DNA of 64,000 nt from Cytobacillus kochii (GCF_020171845.1 NZ_JAIVAM010000006.1:35147-99146), one strand, 5' to 3'. Positions 19,064 to 27,668 are shown, counted from the first letter of the stretch. The notes: a model not told the origin generated them from the letters alone. Program-made: numbers and translations.

Positions 19064-19219
19064 CTATTTCTTATTATTTAATTGCTCATACATAATATCT
19101 GCTATCCTATGAATAAACTGATTGCCTTGTTCTTCTTTCTCAATGAGCCAATCAGCAATGCTCTCTTCATTACTTAAACAGGAAATATTACATTCTCCCA
19201 CATTAATTCTTTCACTCAA
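19064..19219 (-). CDS. Very small hypothetical protein upstream of the Rep-like gene
   Basis: 51 aa from a TTG start at 19219, after GCGAGGTGACCTAAA. It is an acidic helical sequence with an IADWLIEKEEQGNQF block. It is 56 nt ahead of the initiator gene in the same direction, so it is likely its operon partner. No family recognised. It is divergent from the XRE regulator at 19347. Confidence 0.5.
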   Translation of the reverse strand: MSERINVGECNISCLSNEESIADWLIEKEEQGNQFIHRIADIMYEQLNNKK

Positions 19220-19346
19220 TTTAGGTCACCTCGCTTTCTTGATTGAAATCATAACACAACTTAATTAAAAATATCAATATCCCTATCTAATATTTAAATT
19301 TTATGTTATAGTATATTTAGAAAATAAAATAACAGGAAGTGAAACA

Positions 19347-20129
19347 ATGAAGAAGATTATAATAAATAAGACAAACCTAACGGATCTAGCAAATCTATCT
19401 ATTGGAAGAAGAGTACGTTATATTCGCGAACATCTTCAAGACGAGTGCGGGAATTCCTTTAGTGGAAAAAGCGTAGCAAATCGAATTCAGTTATTTTCTC
19501 AATCTACCTTAACAACGATTGAAAGAGATAAAACGAAAGATATTCCATCTAAGGTTTTATACGCCATTGCCAAGGACTTTGGGGCAGACTTATACATGTT
19601 TTTTGATGACTTTTATATAAATAGAAGCCTTGAATCAGTTGTCTTAATTCCACCTTTATATAACAAAGATGATCCTGCTAAGGAAACTAAGGATGATAGT
19701 GAACTCCTTAAAACTCAAATGGCTATAGAAACTAATCCACTACTTGAAAACGAATACACAATAAAAACGACGGTTAGTAAAGTAGCTTCTAACGAAGATG
19801 AACAAATAACGTTTATTTTTAAGAGTAGAGTAAAATATACCGAACAACATTTATTTTACTTGCTCTCCCATATTATTAATCAAATTAATACGATAGATGT
19901 AACTATCGAACCAGAACTTGCCGATAGTAATAATCAACTAGATTCCATAAGACTAGCTAAAGATTATATTCAATATGGGAAAACTTCCTTACATGCATTT
20001 CCATGGTATTCAAACAAAGGCAAGTTAGGATTAGATAACAAAGCCTTTGAACAAGCAGTTAAATATACAAATATGTTATCTAATAATCTCAAACACTATC
20101 TGGAAGAAAGGGAAGATAAAAATGACTAA
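19347..20129 (+). CDS. XRE-type helix-turn-helix regulator of the mobile element
   Basis: 260 aa, ATG after AACAGGAAGTGAAACA. The N-terminal part (about residues 17-85) is a Cro/CI-like helix-turn-helix: IGRRVRYIREHLQD, then SVANRIQLFSQSTLTTIERDK and PSKVLYAIAKDFGADLYMFF. The remaining 170 residues are an uncharacterised sensor or oligomerisation part. The gene overlaps the recombinase start by 8 nt, so the two are translationally coupled, and it faces the rep operon across a 127-nt gap. It probably represses both the recombinase and the divergent replication genes, as in phage and SCC-like switch regions; this is inference. Confidence 0.8.
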   Translation: MKKIIINKTNLTDLANLSIGRRVRYIREHLQDECGNSFSGKSVANRIQLFSQSTLTTIERDKTKDIPSKVLYAIAKDFGADLYMFFDDFYINRSLESVVLIPPLYNKDDPAKETKDDSELLKTQMAIETNPLLENEYTIKTTVSKVASNEDEQITFIFKSRVKYTEQHLFYLLSHIINQINTIDVTIEPELADSNNQLDSIRLAKDYIQYGKTSLHAFPWYSNKGKLGLDNKAFEQAVKYTNMLSNNLKHYLEEREDKND

Positions 20130-21987
20130 TCCAACTAAAGCTGCACTATATGCACGCGTTAGTACAGAGGAACAAGCCACAGAAGGATATAGCATTAAAG
20201 CTCAAATTGGGGAAATAGAAAACTATGCTAAGAATAACAACATGGAGATTGTTGCGAGATATGTTGACGAAGGTGTAAGTGGAAAAAGTATATCTGGAAG
20301 ACCCAAGATGAAACAAATGCTAAAGGATATTGATGCCAATCTTTTTAATACTATCATAGTGTATAAGATTGATCGTATTTCACGTAAATCAAAAGATTCC
20401 ATGGAAATTGCAGAGCGATGCGAACAGGCTAATATTAGCTTAATAAGTCTTAGGGAGAATTTTGACTATGCAACCCCTATGGGAAAAATGGTATTTCAGA
20501 TGATGAGCAATATTTCAGAATTTGAAAGGAATGTTATTGTAGAACGCGCCAAAATGGGCATGATACAACGTGCTAAGGAAGGGTACTACAATGGAGGTAG
20601 AGTTCTCGGATACGATAGCATCAATAAAGAGTTAGTCATTAACGAAGAAGAAGCTCATGTAATCCACTTAATTTTTGATTACGCTGAACAAGACCTAGGT
20701 TACAAGGCAATTGTATCCCGTATAAATACCATGGGCTATAAAACAAAACGAGGAAAACCTTTTTCCATTAATACCATTAAACAAATCCTAGACAATCCAA
20801 TTTACATAGGAAAAATTCGTTTTAATATGTATGAAAATTGGGCTGAGAAACACCGTAAAGGAAAGAACGAGGAATATATTTTAGTCGATGGGAAACATGA
20901 AGCCATCATCAAACAGGAGCAATGGGATCGTGTACAGCAATTTCGTAAAAAACGTTCTGTAAAGCCTTCACGATCTAATAAACCATATATATTAAATGGT
21001 CTGGTTCGCTGTCCAAAATGTGGATCTGGAATGGTATCGGCATCATCTAAAGGATCAAAAGGTAAGAGGTATCGTTACTACGTATGTGGACAATTCCACA
21101 ATAAAGGTAGCAAAGCATGTAGTGCACATTCCATACGTGCAGATCTTGCGGAGCAGCAGGTGATGGAAGAATTGAAACGTATTGTATCTGAACCATATGT
21201 ATTAAATCAAATTATTAATAATGTTAATGAGCAGCGTAGTGAAGCAAAGACTCCAATCAATGAGGAAATTAAAGTGCTTCAATCTAAGCTAAATAAGGTA
21301 GAAGTACGGATTAACAATATAACGGAGCAATTAATGGACGCCCCTTCATTAGTAGCCATTTTTAAACCGAAGCTAAAAGGACTTACCGATGAACAACAGG
21401 ATTTTCAAAACAGGCTTGAAGCATTAAATAGTGAATTAGGAGAATGTGATACAACGCCTATAGATGCACAGGCACTTCATCACCTTTTAAGTAACTTTGA
21501 GAAAGTAATGAAGGATGCTGATCCTGAAAGACATAAGGCATTACTCCGCTTTATCATAAAGAATATACAGATTAGTAAAGAGGCACCTCGAGGAATTGGA
21601 AGACATATTGAGAAGATAAATCTACACTTTGATTTTACAATGGAAGGATTAGAGGAACACTCGTTGGAGTTATTAGATGCTGTTGGTATGGATTATATCG
21701 AGCCTGTGGAAAGTTGGATGTTGGAAAATAAGGATGGTAAAATGTTGAGCGAAATGATGGATTCGCTTAATATTTTACCCTTAAAAGATGTACGGTTCCC
21801 CCCGATTAATCCGAAACCCCCGATAAACCTGCTCCAACAACAACAATCTCATCACCTGATGCGGAAACGTCATCTTCGAAAAACTCAATGCCAGATCACT
21901 CCGACTCTCCACTTCCTTACTAGTACCAAGCGACCCACCAATAACAAAAGCAATTTTACTCTTACCATAGGTAGCGAGGTCGTCTAG
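20122..21987 (+). CDS. Large serine recombinase (SCC Ccr-like), frame runs through the attachment junction
   Basis: 621 codons from ATG 20122, after GAAAGGGAAGATAAAA; the upstream frame from 20047 overlaps the regulator and is not likely used. The resolvase domain has the catalytic serine in [10 protein letters not shown] (Ser14), the conserved [10 protein letters not shown] block (about 85) and [14 protein letters not shown] (about 132). A recombinase domain and a zinc ribbon follow (VRCPKCGSG ... YVCGQF ... CSAH, about residues 295-335), and then a coiled coil. This is the enzyme class that moves phages and staphylococcal SCC cassettes. After about 21780 the frame enters the antisense strand of rlmH and runs about 68 codons to a stop, so the true C-terminus differs before integration. 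It forms an operon with the XRE gene. Confidence 0.92.
   Translation: MTNPTKAALYARVSTEEQATEGYSIKAQIGEIENYAKNNNMEIVARYVDEGVSGKSISGRPKMKQMLKDIDANLFNTIIVYKIDRISRKSKDSMEIAERCEQANISLISLRENFDYATPMGKMVFQMMSNISEFERNVIVERAKMGMIQRAKEGYYNGGRVLGYDSINKELVINEEEAHVIHLIFDYAEQDLGYKAIVSRINTMGYKTKRGKPFSINTIKQILDNPIYIGKIRFNMYENWAEKHRKGKNEEYILVDGKHEAIIKQEQWDRVQQFRKKRSVKPSRSNKPYILNGLVRCPKCGSGMVSASSKGSKGKRYRYYVCGQFHNKGSKACSAHSIRADLAEQQVMEELKRIVSEPYVLNQIINNVNEQRSEAKTPINEEIKVLQSKLNKVEVRINNITEQLMDAPSLVAIFKPKLKGLTDEQQDFQNRLEALNSELGECDTTPIDAQALHHLLSNFEKVMKDADPERHKALLRFIIKNIQISKEAPRGIGRHIEKINLHFDFTMEGLEEHSLELLDAVGMDYIEPVESWMLENKDGKMLSEMMDSLNILPLKDVRFPPINPKPPINLLQQQQSHHLMRKRHLRKTQCQITPTLHFLTSTKRPTNNKSNFTLTIGSEVV
21781..21795. 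other. Probable right attachment junction of the element in rlmH
   Basis: On the minus strand rlmH reads GAA-CCG-TAC then ATC-TTT-TAA. Family members normally continue Tyr-His-Lys here. The switch from conserved rlmH sequence to element sequence therefore falls around 21787-21793, at or next to TAC. The other junction lies outside the window, to the left. Confidence 0.7.
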
Positions 21988-22260
21988 TTTCTTTGCGAGT
22001 TGTTCGGAGGTGAGCATGTTGCCTTGGATTTCTAGGGTGATGACGAAGGTGTCTGGGGCGATGTGGGCGAGTATGCGGTCGCCTTCTTTGCGTTTGACTT
22101 CTTCCATTTCGGCTGCGCTCATGGATTCTGGGGCTTTTTCGTCTGGTACTTCGATTAGGGTTAGTTTGGCGTAGGCGCTTAAGCGTTTTTTATATTCGTC
22201 GATGCCTTGTTTTAAGTATTTTTCTTTTAGTTTGCCAACGGATACGATTGTGATGTTCAT
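21781..22260 (-). CDS. rlmH: Chromosomal RlmH with an altered C-terminus
   Basis: 159 aa, ATG after GGAAGGCCCAGT. This is 23S rRNA pseudouridine-1915 N3-methyltransferase (formerly YydA; orfX in staphylococci), a SPOUT-family dimer that acts on the ribosome. Visible features: [18 protein letters not shown] (about residues 102-119) and [23 protein letters not shown] (about 124-146). The body is fully conserved, but the protein ends R-G-E-P-Y-I-F instead of the usual P-Y-H-K/R. The terminal His/basic residues contribute to catalysis and ribosome contact in characterised RlmH, so this copy may be weakened. The change coincides with the mobile-element junction. The gene lies where rlmH normally sits, after htrA and the CxxH gene, with an ECF cluster inserted between. 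Confidence 0.95.
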   Translation of the reverse strand: MNITIVSVGKLKEKYLKQGIDEYKKRLSAYAKLTLIEVPDEKAPESMSAAEMEEVKRKEGDRILAHIAPDTFVITLEIQGNMLTSEQLAKKLDDLATYGKSKIAFVIGGSLGTSKEVESRSDLALSFSKMTFPHQVMRLLLLEQVYRGFRINRGEPYIF

Positions 22261-22435
22261 ACTGGGCCTTCCTTCCGTGCTGTTTTTTCTTCCCCTAGTT
22301 TACCATAAAGTGTGCTGACTTATTGATGGTCCTCTTTATTGTCTGAAAAATTTTTCCTTCTTTTTGCAACTTTTCCATGCCTTTTAGCATCTATGTATTA
22401 TACTCGATTTTACCAGGAGAGGAGGGGCGGTATTT

Positions 22436-22981
22436 TTGCATCTTGTTGAGCGTTTGAAACAGAAAGAAGAAGAGGCGTATTTAGAAGTGATGGCTGCGTA
22501 TGGGGATTATCTGCTACGTACCGCTTTCTTGCTTTTGAAGGATTATCAGTTGGCAGAAGAGGCGGTTCAGGATACGTTTGTGATCGCTTTTCAAAAGATA
22601 GATCAGCTTGAGGATGAGGAGAAATTGAAAAGTTGGTTAACGACCATTCTTCTTAATCGCTGCCGCTCCCAGATGAGGAAATCGCGTTGGAAAGTGCTGC
22701 TTGCCCCTCTTGATTTGATTGAGAGAACAAAAGCAGACAGTCAGACATTGAATCCTGAAAATGCTCTGCTATTTTCTGAATTGCATGAGAGCATCAGCAC
22801 TAGCATTCAACAATTAGACTATAAATATCGTGAAGTCATTACATTATTTTACTTTAACGAAATGAAGATTAAAGACATCGCCTTATTTACGAAAACCAAT
22901 GAGAACACAGTCAAATCCAAGTTAAAGCGAGCACGACTGCTTTTAAAAGAAATTCTTCCTGAAGGGAGTATCGGCATATGA
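22436..22981 (+). CDS. ECF-family RNA polymerase sigma factor
   Basis: 181 aa from a TTG start at 22436, 5 nt after AGGAGAGGAGGGGCGG. Region 2 is visible at LLRTAFLLLKDYQLAEEAVQDTFVIAFQKI (about residues 23-55) and region 4 at YREVITLFYFNEMKIKDIALFTKTNENTVKSKLKRAR (about 126-162), so both sigma-70 subdomains are complete. It directs RNA polymerase to a small regulon, often cell-envelope stress. Its stop overlaps the start of a membrane protein gene (ATGA), the usual sigma/anti-sigma pair. The triplet points away from rlmH and is not in the B. subtilis order here. Confidence 0.9.
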   Translation: MHLVERLKQKEEEAYLEVMAAYGDYLLRTAFLLLKDYQLAEEAVQDTFVIAFQKIDQLEDEEKLKSWLTTILLNRCRSQMRKSRWKVLLAPLDLIERTKADSQTLNPENALLFSELHESISTSIQQLDYKYREVITLFYFNEMKIKDIALFTKTNENTVKSKLKRARLLLKEILPEGSIGI

Positions 22982-23280
22982 AAAAACAACTCGATAAGGA
23001 GTTAGAACACCTTCGTTTCACCAAGCAAAGAAATGTAATGGACCGAATGGGCAAACCAACGTGGAAACAAAGATTGAACTCCCTTTGGCATAAGGAGATT
23101 GAGATTCCCCTCCTTCCGGTTGCAGCTTTTGGGATGATGATTGTATTGCTGTCTGGTTTAACTTTTGCCGGCAACGAGATTAGTTACACGACGAGGGAAA
23201 ACAATGAGACGATTAAAATCGGTGGCAACGTGTATTGGAAAGAAGATTTTGAAAAGCTGGTTAAGAAATATGAAAATTAA
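22978..23280 (+). CDS. Probable anti-sigma factor, single-pass membrane protein
   Basis: 100 aa. A charged N-terminal part of about 40 residues is followed by one membrane segment (LLPVAAFGMMIVLLSGLTFAG, about 45-65) and a short extracytoplasmic tail. Translation is coupled to the sigma gene by a 4-nt overlap and it overlaps the next gene by 11 nt. Such small membrane partners usually hold the ECF sigma at the membrane. The cytoplasmic part has no clear zinc-binding HxxxCxxC motif, so the class is not assigned. Confidence 0.7.
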   Translation: MKKQLDKELEHLRFTKQRNVMDRMGKPTWKQRLNSLWHKEIEIPLLPVAAFGMMIVLLSGLTFAGNEISYTTRENNETIKIGGNVYWKEDFEKLVKKYEN

Positions 23281-24916
23281 ACTACAAGTGAAGCAGCTCG
23301 TCTATCTGGTTGTTGCCTTTCTTCTACTTATTGCTACGATGATTTTTTTGATTATCCCACAATGGAATATTTATAATGCGAAAAAACAAGCTGACCAAGG
23401 ATATTCTGAGGCTAAGGTTGCCTTACTGCAAATACTTGAAGATGATACAGTTTTTGAGACGCAAAAATGGAACATCATTCAAGAATATATGCTCATACAA
23501 CCAGTTGAGCGGTTTAATGTCTTTGCTGGTGCTTCTTTTTCACAGGTGCAATTAGATCATTCAAAAATCATAAACTTTACTTGGAAAGAAAAATTACCTT
23601 ATCTGAAGCAATATGTAAAAGAAGGACCTCTTGATGATTACTTCGTTCTAGCCGTCAAACAGCTTACGTCCTATTATGAAGGGATGAATCAGTCCGATCT
23701 TGCTAAACAGACTTTGGATCAAGCGTCAGAACGTGCCGCTAGCTCCTATAGTCTCTATTATAATGATCTACAACTAGAACGGGTCGACTTTGCGATTAAC
23801 CACAAAGAATATACAGAAGCAAACCAACTGTTAGAGACATTTGATGAAAAACTGGAGAAAGGCGATTATTATTGGCACGCTAAAATCGGGCAAAGACAAG
23901 TAGAAATCGCGATGAAACAGGGGAAGTTGCAAGAAGCTCGTGAACAAGTGAATGTCATTTTAAATGAATATAAACAAGCTGAAGAGAATGATGACACAAT
24001 AGAATCGGAGTATACTACTGACGTATACGAGTCATTGGTATCACTTAAGGATCGAATAGAAAGTAGCATCAATAACCCGACTACTAGTACCGTAAAAGGT
24101 AGAATTATGTATAGTGACGGCAAACCTGCGGCCAATGTTGGGGTTATTTTGCGAAATGAATCAGACATTCATTATGGCGCTCTTGGGGACGAACGTTATT
24201 TTACGACGACAGATAAAGATGGCTTTTATGAATGGAACTTTGTTGAATCAGGACGTTATCAAGTGATTCTTGGGTTTTCTTTCGATCAGATTGATGGATG
24301 GACGTATCCTTCTACGATGGATGATTGGCTAACAGCTGGCGATCAGCTTGAAGTCACGAAGGATATCACGCTTCGTCCGTTAATTGAGATTAATTCACCT
24401 GTTAATCAGAAAAAAATCACAACGGACACGGTGCATTTTTCTTGGGAACCGGTAAAGGGGGCTGCCTATTATCAACTACATCTCGCTGTCGATATAGATA
24501 ATGGATCTGGTTCGATAAGTAGCCCCTTTCGCTCTCATATTGGAACTAACAAAATAGATGTACCGATTGAAGACTTATATGACCATAGCGTGGGACTCTC
24601 TATGTCAGGTGATGAGCCAAATTCAGTTGATCCTATTACATTACTCGCTTTCACCAACCCAAACAACCGCTTTTCTTGGTCTGTTGACGCTTTCGATGAA
24701 AATGATGAATTACTGACGAGAAGCAACGGCTACCGCTTAGGTAATGATACGATCGGTCATCTTCCCTTTTTTTACTTAAAAACGAGAACACTAACTGAAG
24801 CCGACCAACTTTTGTTAGATAAGAAATTTACTGAGGCATTAGAGGCATATAAGGTAAATCCCGAGGATAAACATAGCGAACGAATGATCAAACGATTAGA
24901 GGAATTAAATGAATGA
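23270..24916 (+). CDS. Membrane-anchored protein with a helical repeat region and a carboxypeptidase-regulatory-like domain
   Basis: 548 aa from ATG 23270, which overlaps the anti-sigma stop; the frame extends further upstream (to 23165) inside the anti-sigma gene. An N-terminal membrane anchor (VYLVVAFLLLIATMIFLIIP, about residues 9-28) precedes a TPR-like helical region (about 35-260), a carboxypeptidase-regulatory-like beta-sandwich (VKGRIMYSDGKPAANVGVIL, about 272-340) and a second sandwich that resembles Fn3 (about 375-520). It is probably an extracytoplasmic sensor or target of the sigma/anti-sigma pair. No enzyme motif is seen. Confidence 0.7.
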   Translation: MKIKLQVKQLVYLVVAFLLLIATMIFLIIPQWNIYNAKKQADQGYSEAKVALLQILEDDTVFETQKWNIIQEYMLIQPVERFNVFAGASFSQVQLDHSKIINFTWKEKLPYLKQYVKEGPLDDYFVLAVKQLTSYYEGMNQSDLAKQTLDQASERAASSYSLYYNDLQLERVDFAINHKEYTEANQLLETFDEKLEKGDYYWHAKIGQRQVEIAMKQGKLQEAREQVNVILNEYKQAEENDDTIESEYTTDVYESLVSLKDRIESSINNPTTSTVKGRIMYSDGKPAANVGVILRNESDIHYGALGDERYFTTTDKDGFYEWNFVESGRYQVILGFSFDQIDGWTYPSTMDDWLTAGDQLEVTKDITLRPLIEINSPVNQKKITTDTVHFSWEPVKGAAYYQLHLAVDIDNGSGSISSPFRSHIGTNKIDVPIEDLYDHSVGLSMSGDEPNSVDPITLLAFTNPNNRFSWSVDAFDENDELLTRSNGYRLGNDTIGHLPFFYLKTRTLTEADQLLLDKKFTEALEAYKVNPEDKHSERMIKRLEELNE

Positions 24917-24920
24917 ATAA

Positions 24921-24948
24921 CAAAAGCACCTGTTAGAAGGTGCTTTTA
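24921..24948 (+). terminator. Intrinsic terminator after the ECF operon
   Basis: AAAAGCACC and GGTGCTTTT flank a 7-nt loop just after the stop codon. Confidence 0.75.
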
Positions 24949-24996
24949 TCTGCTTCTTAAAAGATATACACAGCTCATCCTCACACCATAAACAGA

Positions 24997-25254
24997 ATAT
25001 CCACAGAAGTTATCCACATATCCACATTTTCTATCCACATCTTGTATGGGATTATTTGTTCGCCACCATATATATGGCTGGGTTGGGGCAAAATTCACAG
25101 GTTGTTGATAAGTTTTCTTCTGGTGCACATTTTGTTAACACTGGGAAGGTTTCGTGTTCGTCTACAATGGTATCGATGGCGATATCAATATGTTCTTCGC
25201 AGCTATAAATCATCTTCGGTGCCTCCTCATTTATCTATTTATAATTTATCCACA
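24997..25254. promoter_or_regulatory. DnaA-box cluster near rlmH (yydA-type cluster)
   Basis: Six DnaA-box-like 9-mers: ATATCCACA (24997), TTATCCACA (25010), ATATCCACA (25018), CTATCCACA (25031), TGTTGATAA (25103, reverse of TTATCAACA) and TTATCCACA (25246). B. subtilis has an oriC-proximal DnaA-box cluster at yydA (rlmH), so the position is conserved. It probably titrates DnaA and limits initiation. Confidence 0.75.
25052..25213 (-). CDS. Small CxxH/CxxC protein (BA_5709 family)
   Basis: 53 aa, ATG 25213 after GAGGAGGCACCGAAG. The pattern is MIYSCEEHIDIAID at the start and a TCEFCPNPAIY motif near the end, so Cys-x-x-His and Cys-x-x-Cys pairs are present, which suggests a zinc-binding knuckle. 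This matches the small CxxH/CxxC family known downstream of htrA and before rlmH in Bacillus genomes; function unknown. It lies between htrA and the ECF cluster, and part of the DnaA-box cluster falls inside and around it. Confidence 0.85.
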   Translation of the reverse strand: MIYSCEEHIDIAIDTIVDEHETFPVLTKCAPEENLSTTCEFCPNPAIYMVANK

Positions 25255-25273
25255 ACTCATCTTATCAAAACTT

Positions 25274-25308
25274 AAAAAAACAGGAAAGTGATGCCTTCAC
25301 TTTCCTGT
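25274..25308 (-). terminator. Intrinsic terminator after htrA
   Basis: On the minus strand ACAGGAAAGTGA and TCACTTTCCTGT flank a 5-nt loop and are followed by T7. Confidence 0.8.
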
Positions 25309-25316
25309 GGATGAAT

Positions 25317-26534
25317 TTAGAATGTATTCTCGGTTTTTAATGCCATGGTTGTTTCTGCTAATTTACCTTCGCGATAATACTTCACCTTCATCTCATCTCC
25401 TACGTCCTGACCATATAAATGGTGGCGTAAATCTAAGACATCGGTAATTTCTTCGCCATCTAGCTCAACAATGACATCCATTTCTTTCAGTCCTGCTTCT
25501 GCAGCTGGACCATTTGGCTCGACTCCGCTCACAACTACACCATTTTCTACATCTTTCGGAAGTTTTAACGCTTCTTCTTGATAATAGGCAGGGATATCAC
25601 TTACTGAAGCGATTTGTACGCCCATATATGGTCTTCTCACTTCACCATGCTGTTCTAAGTCACTGATGACCGTTTGCGCAAAATTAATCGGAATGGCAAG
25701 CCCAATGCCTTCCACAGAGGATTCAGCAATTTTCATCGAGTTAATGCCGATGACTTGTCCGCTAATATTGACGAGTGCCCCACCGCTATTTCCTGGGTTA
25801 ATGGCTGCATCTGTTTGTAGGACTTCAGCATTCCAATCGACTGTACCGTTTTGATCGATATCGACTGGTACGGTCCGATTTAAGCCGGAAATAATCCCTT
25901 TAGTGACTGAGCCTTCAAATTGACCGAGTGGATTTCCGATAGCAATCGCAGGCTCACCAATTGATAGAGCGTCGGAATCACCAAATTCTGCGACATCCTC
26001 TACAATCGAGCCATCTATTTCAAGTACAGCTAGGTCTGTCCATACGTCGGATCCTACGAGCTCAGCAGCAATTTTCTCACCATTGAAGAGATTGACTTCA
26101 AGCCTCTCCGCACCGTCGACGACATGGTGATTCGTCACGATAAAGGCATGGTCCCCCTCTTTCTTATAAATGACACCAGAGCCAGAGCCTGCTTCTACTC
26201 CTTGTGTGCTTTCACCATTTTGACCATTCGACCACATGCCTGCCGATTGGATGTTGGAGATGCTAACAACCGCTCCTCTTGCCTTTTCGACTGCTGATGT
26301 GATTTCTGTTTCCACATCTACCGATACTTTTTTCGTTTCTACTTGGCTGTTTTCATCTGTGTTTGATAAGCCTAATGTTTCTCCCCCATTAGAGCCCCCG
26401 TTCATTTGGGGAACAACGAATAAAACGAGCAATGCACCGATAATGACACCGACAAGACTAGAGAATATGTAACCTGCTTTACTTCCCTTTTTGGTGCGTC
26501 CCTCACGATTATAATGATCATCATAATAGCCCAT
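25317..26534 (-). CDS. htrC: HtrA-type serine protease (YycK/HtrC)
   Basis: 405 aa from ATG 26534, after GAAAGGGTTGG; an in-frame extension to 26735 has no ribosome site and contains the promoter. One membrane anchor (about residues 25-45) precedes an S1C trypsin-like domain with triad His in NHHVVDGA (about 140), Asp in VWTDLAVL (about 170) and Ser in NPGNSGGAL (about 253). A PDZ domain follows (about 310-395, NGPAAEAGL). It degrades misfolded envelope proteins. It is the last gene of the wal region but is separated from walJ by a terminator, so it is mainly transcribed on its own. The symbol follows B. subtilis htrC (yyxA), its usual partner here. Confidence 0.88.
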   Translation of the reverse strand: MGYYDDHYNREGRTKKGSKAGYIFSSLVGVIIGALLVLFVVPQMNGGSNGGETLGLSNTDENSQVETKKVSVDVETEITSAVEKARGAVVSISNIQSAGMWSNGQNGESTQGVEAGSGSGVIYKKEGDHAFIVTNHHVVDGAERLEVNLFNGEKIAAELVGSDVWTDLAVLEIDGSIVEDVAEFGDSDALSIGEPAIAIGNPLGQFEGSVTKGIISGLNRTVPVDIDQNGTVDWNAEVLQTDAAINPGNSGGALVNISGQVIGINSMKIAESSVEGIGLAIPINFAQTVISDLEQHGEVRRPYMGVQIASVSDIPAYYQEEALKLPKDVENGVVVSGVEPNGPAAEAGLKEMDVIVELDGEEITDVLDLRHHLYGQDVGDEMKVKYYREGKLAETTMALKTENTF

Positions 26535-26708
26535 TACACAACCAACCCTTTCATACCATTTTCTTTTTTTAAGATATATCCTTCTATTTTTATAAAAAAT
26601 GAGGTCTCTTTTTTCCCTAGTGTTATCATAACTCTTCTTCATTAGAAACATACTAGGAATGAGAAAGATTACCTGATGAAACGTGTAGAGGCTTACTCCG
26701 CTACTATT

Positions 26709-26736
26709 ATTATACGCATAGATGAAAAAAGACAAA
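26709..26736 (-). promoter_or_regulatory. Possible promoter of the htrA gene
   Basis: On the minus strand TTTGTC and a perfect TATAAT (26714-26709) are separated by 16 nt, about 175 nt before the start codon and after the walJ terminator. Confidence 0.4.
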
Positions 26737-26805
26737 TACTAAAATGCATAAGACAAGAAAATCTTACGAATTTGTTCATACTTTCTTTCTCATTTGGTAA
26801 AAAGC

Positions 26806-26845
26806 GCAAAAAAGGAAGGGGTAGCATCTAAGCCTCCCCTTCCTT
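26806..26845 (-). terminator. Intrinsic terminator after walJ
   Basis: On the minus strand AAGGAAGGGG and CCCCTTCCTT form the stem, followed by TTTTTT. It ends the walRKHIJ operon. Confidence 0.8.
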
Positions 26846-26864
26846 CTACCCATTATTTCTTGCC

Positions 26865-27659
26865 TTAAACAGCTGTTAAAGCTGTAGGTTTTTTCGGATC
26901 TGTATCAAAGAGCTGGAATCGCTCTCCGACGCGTATGCCTTTTGTTTCAAGTGTTTGGGCGACAGCCATGCGTGCCAAGTCCTTCATATTATTATCTTGA
27001 CTTAGGTGGGCAAGATAAAAGCCTTTCGTGCGATCACCGGCCACTTCGCTCATCGCAATCGCCGCGTCTTCATTGGAGACATGGCCGACATCGCTTAAAA
27101 TCCGACGTTTAATATTCCATGGGTAACGTCCCATTCTTAACATTTGCACGTCATGATTACTTTCAAATACATAGGCATCGGCGTTTGAAATAAGTCCCTT
27201 CATGCGATCACTTACATACCCCGTATCTGTGATGAGCACAAGTTTCTTCTCGCCTTGATGAAAAACGTAAAACATCGGTTCGGCTGCATCATGTGAGACG
27301 CCGAATGATTGAATATCGAGGTCGCCGAAGGTTTTTACGGTTTCCATATCAAAGGTGAATTTCTGCTCTGTTGGGACTTGTCCAATTAACGGAGACATCG
27401 CCTGCCATGTTTTTTCATTGGCATAGATCGGGAGCCCATATTTCCTTGCCACAATACCGACACCTTTTATATGGTCACTATGCTCGTGTGTCACAAGTAT
27501 CCCGTCTAAACGACTCATATCACGATCAATTTCTTTAAATAATGCTTCCATTTGCTTGCCACTGAGGCCAGCATCCACTAAAAAGGAGTGGGTGTTGGTC
27601 TCTACAAAAATGGCATTCCCCGTACTGCCGCTCGCGAGAACGCTAAATTGAAAAGACAT
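26865..27659 (-). CDS. walJ: Metallo-beta-lactamase-fold protein WalJ (YycJ)
   Basis: 264 aa. Metal-binding motif [10 protein letters not shown] (about residues 58-67) and further ligands in the ITDTGYVSD and [11 protein letters not shown] segments mark a metallo-beta-lactamase exonuclease-like fold. It starts [17 protein letters not shown], typical of YycJ. The family links cell-wall signalling with DNA replication or repair; a nuclease role in mismatch repair has been proposed. It is the fifth gene of the wal operon, 9 nt after walI. Confidence 0.92.
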   Translation of the reverse strand: MSFQFSVLASGSTGNAIFVETNTHSFLVDAGLSGKQMEALFKEIDRDMSRLDGILVTHEHSDHIKGVGIVARKYGLPIYANEKTWQAMSPLIGQVPTEQKFTFDMETVKTFGDLDIQSFGVSHDAAEPMFYVFHQGEKKLVLITDTGYVSDRMKGLISNADAYVFESNHDVQMLRMGRYPWNIKRRILSDVGHVSNEDAAIAMSEVAGDRTKGFYLAHLSQDNNMKDLARMAVAQTLETKGIRVGERFQLFDTDPKKPTALTAV

Positions 27660-27668
27660 AGGTTTCTC

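Noticed and set aside
21781..21987. The rlmH-antisense extension as a genuine recombinase domain
   Set aside because: Its Pro/Gln/Thr-rich sequence is what antisense rlmH gives; it has no resemblance to recombinase C-termini.
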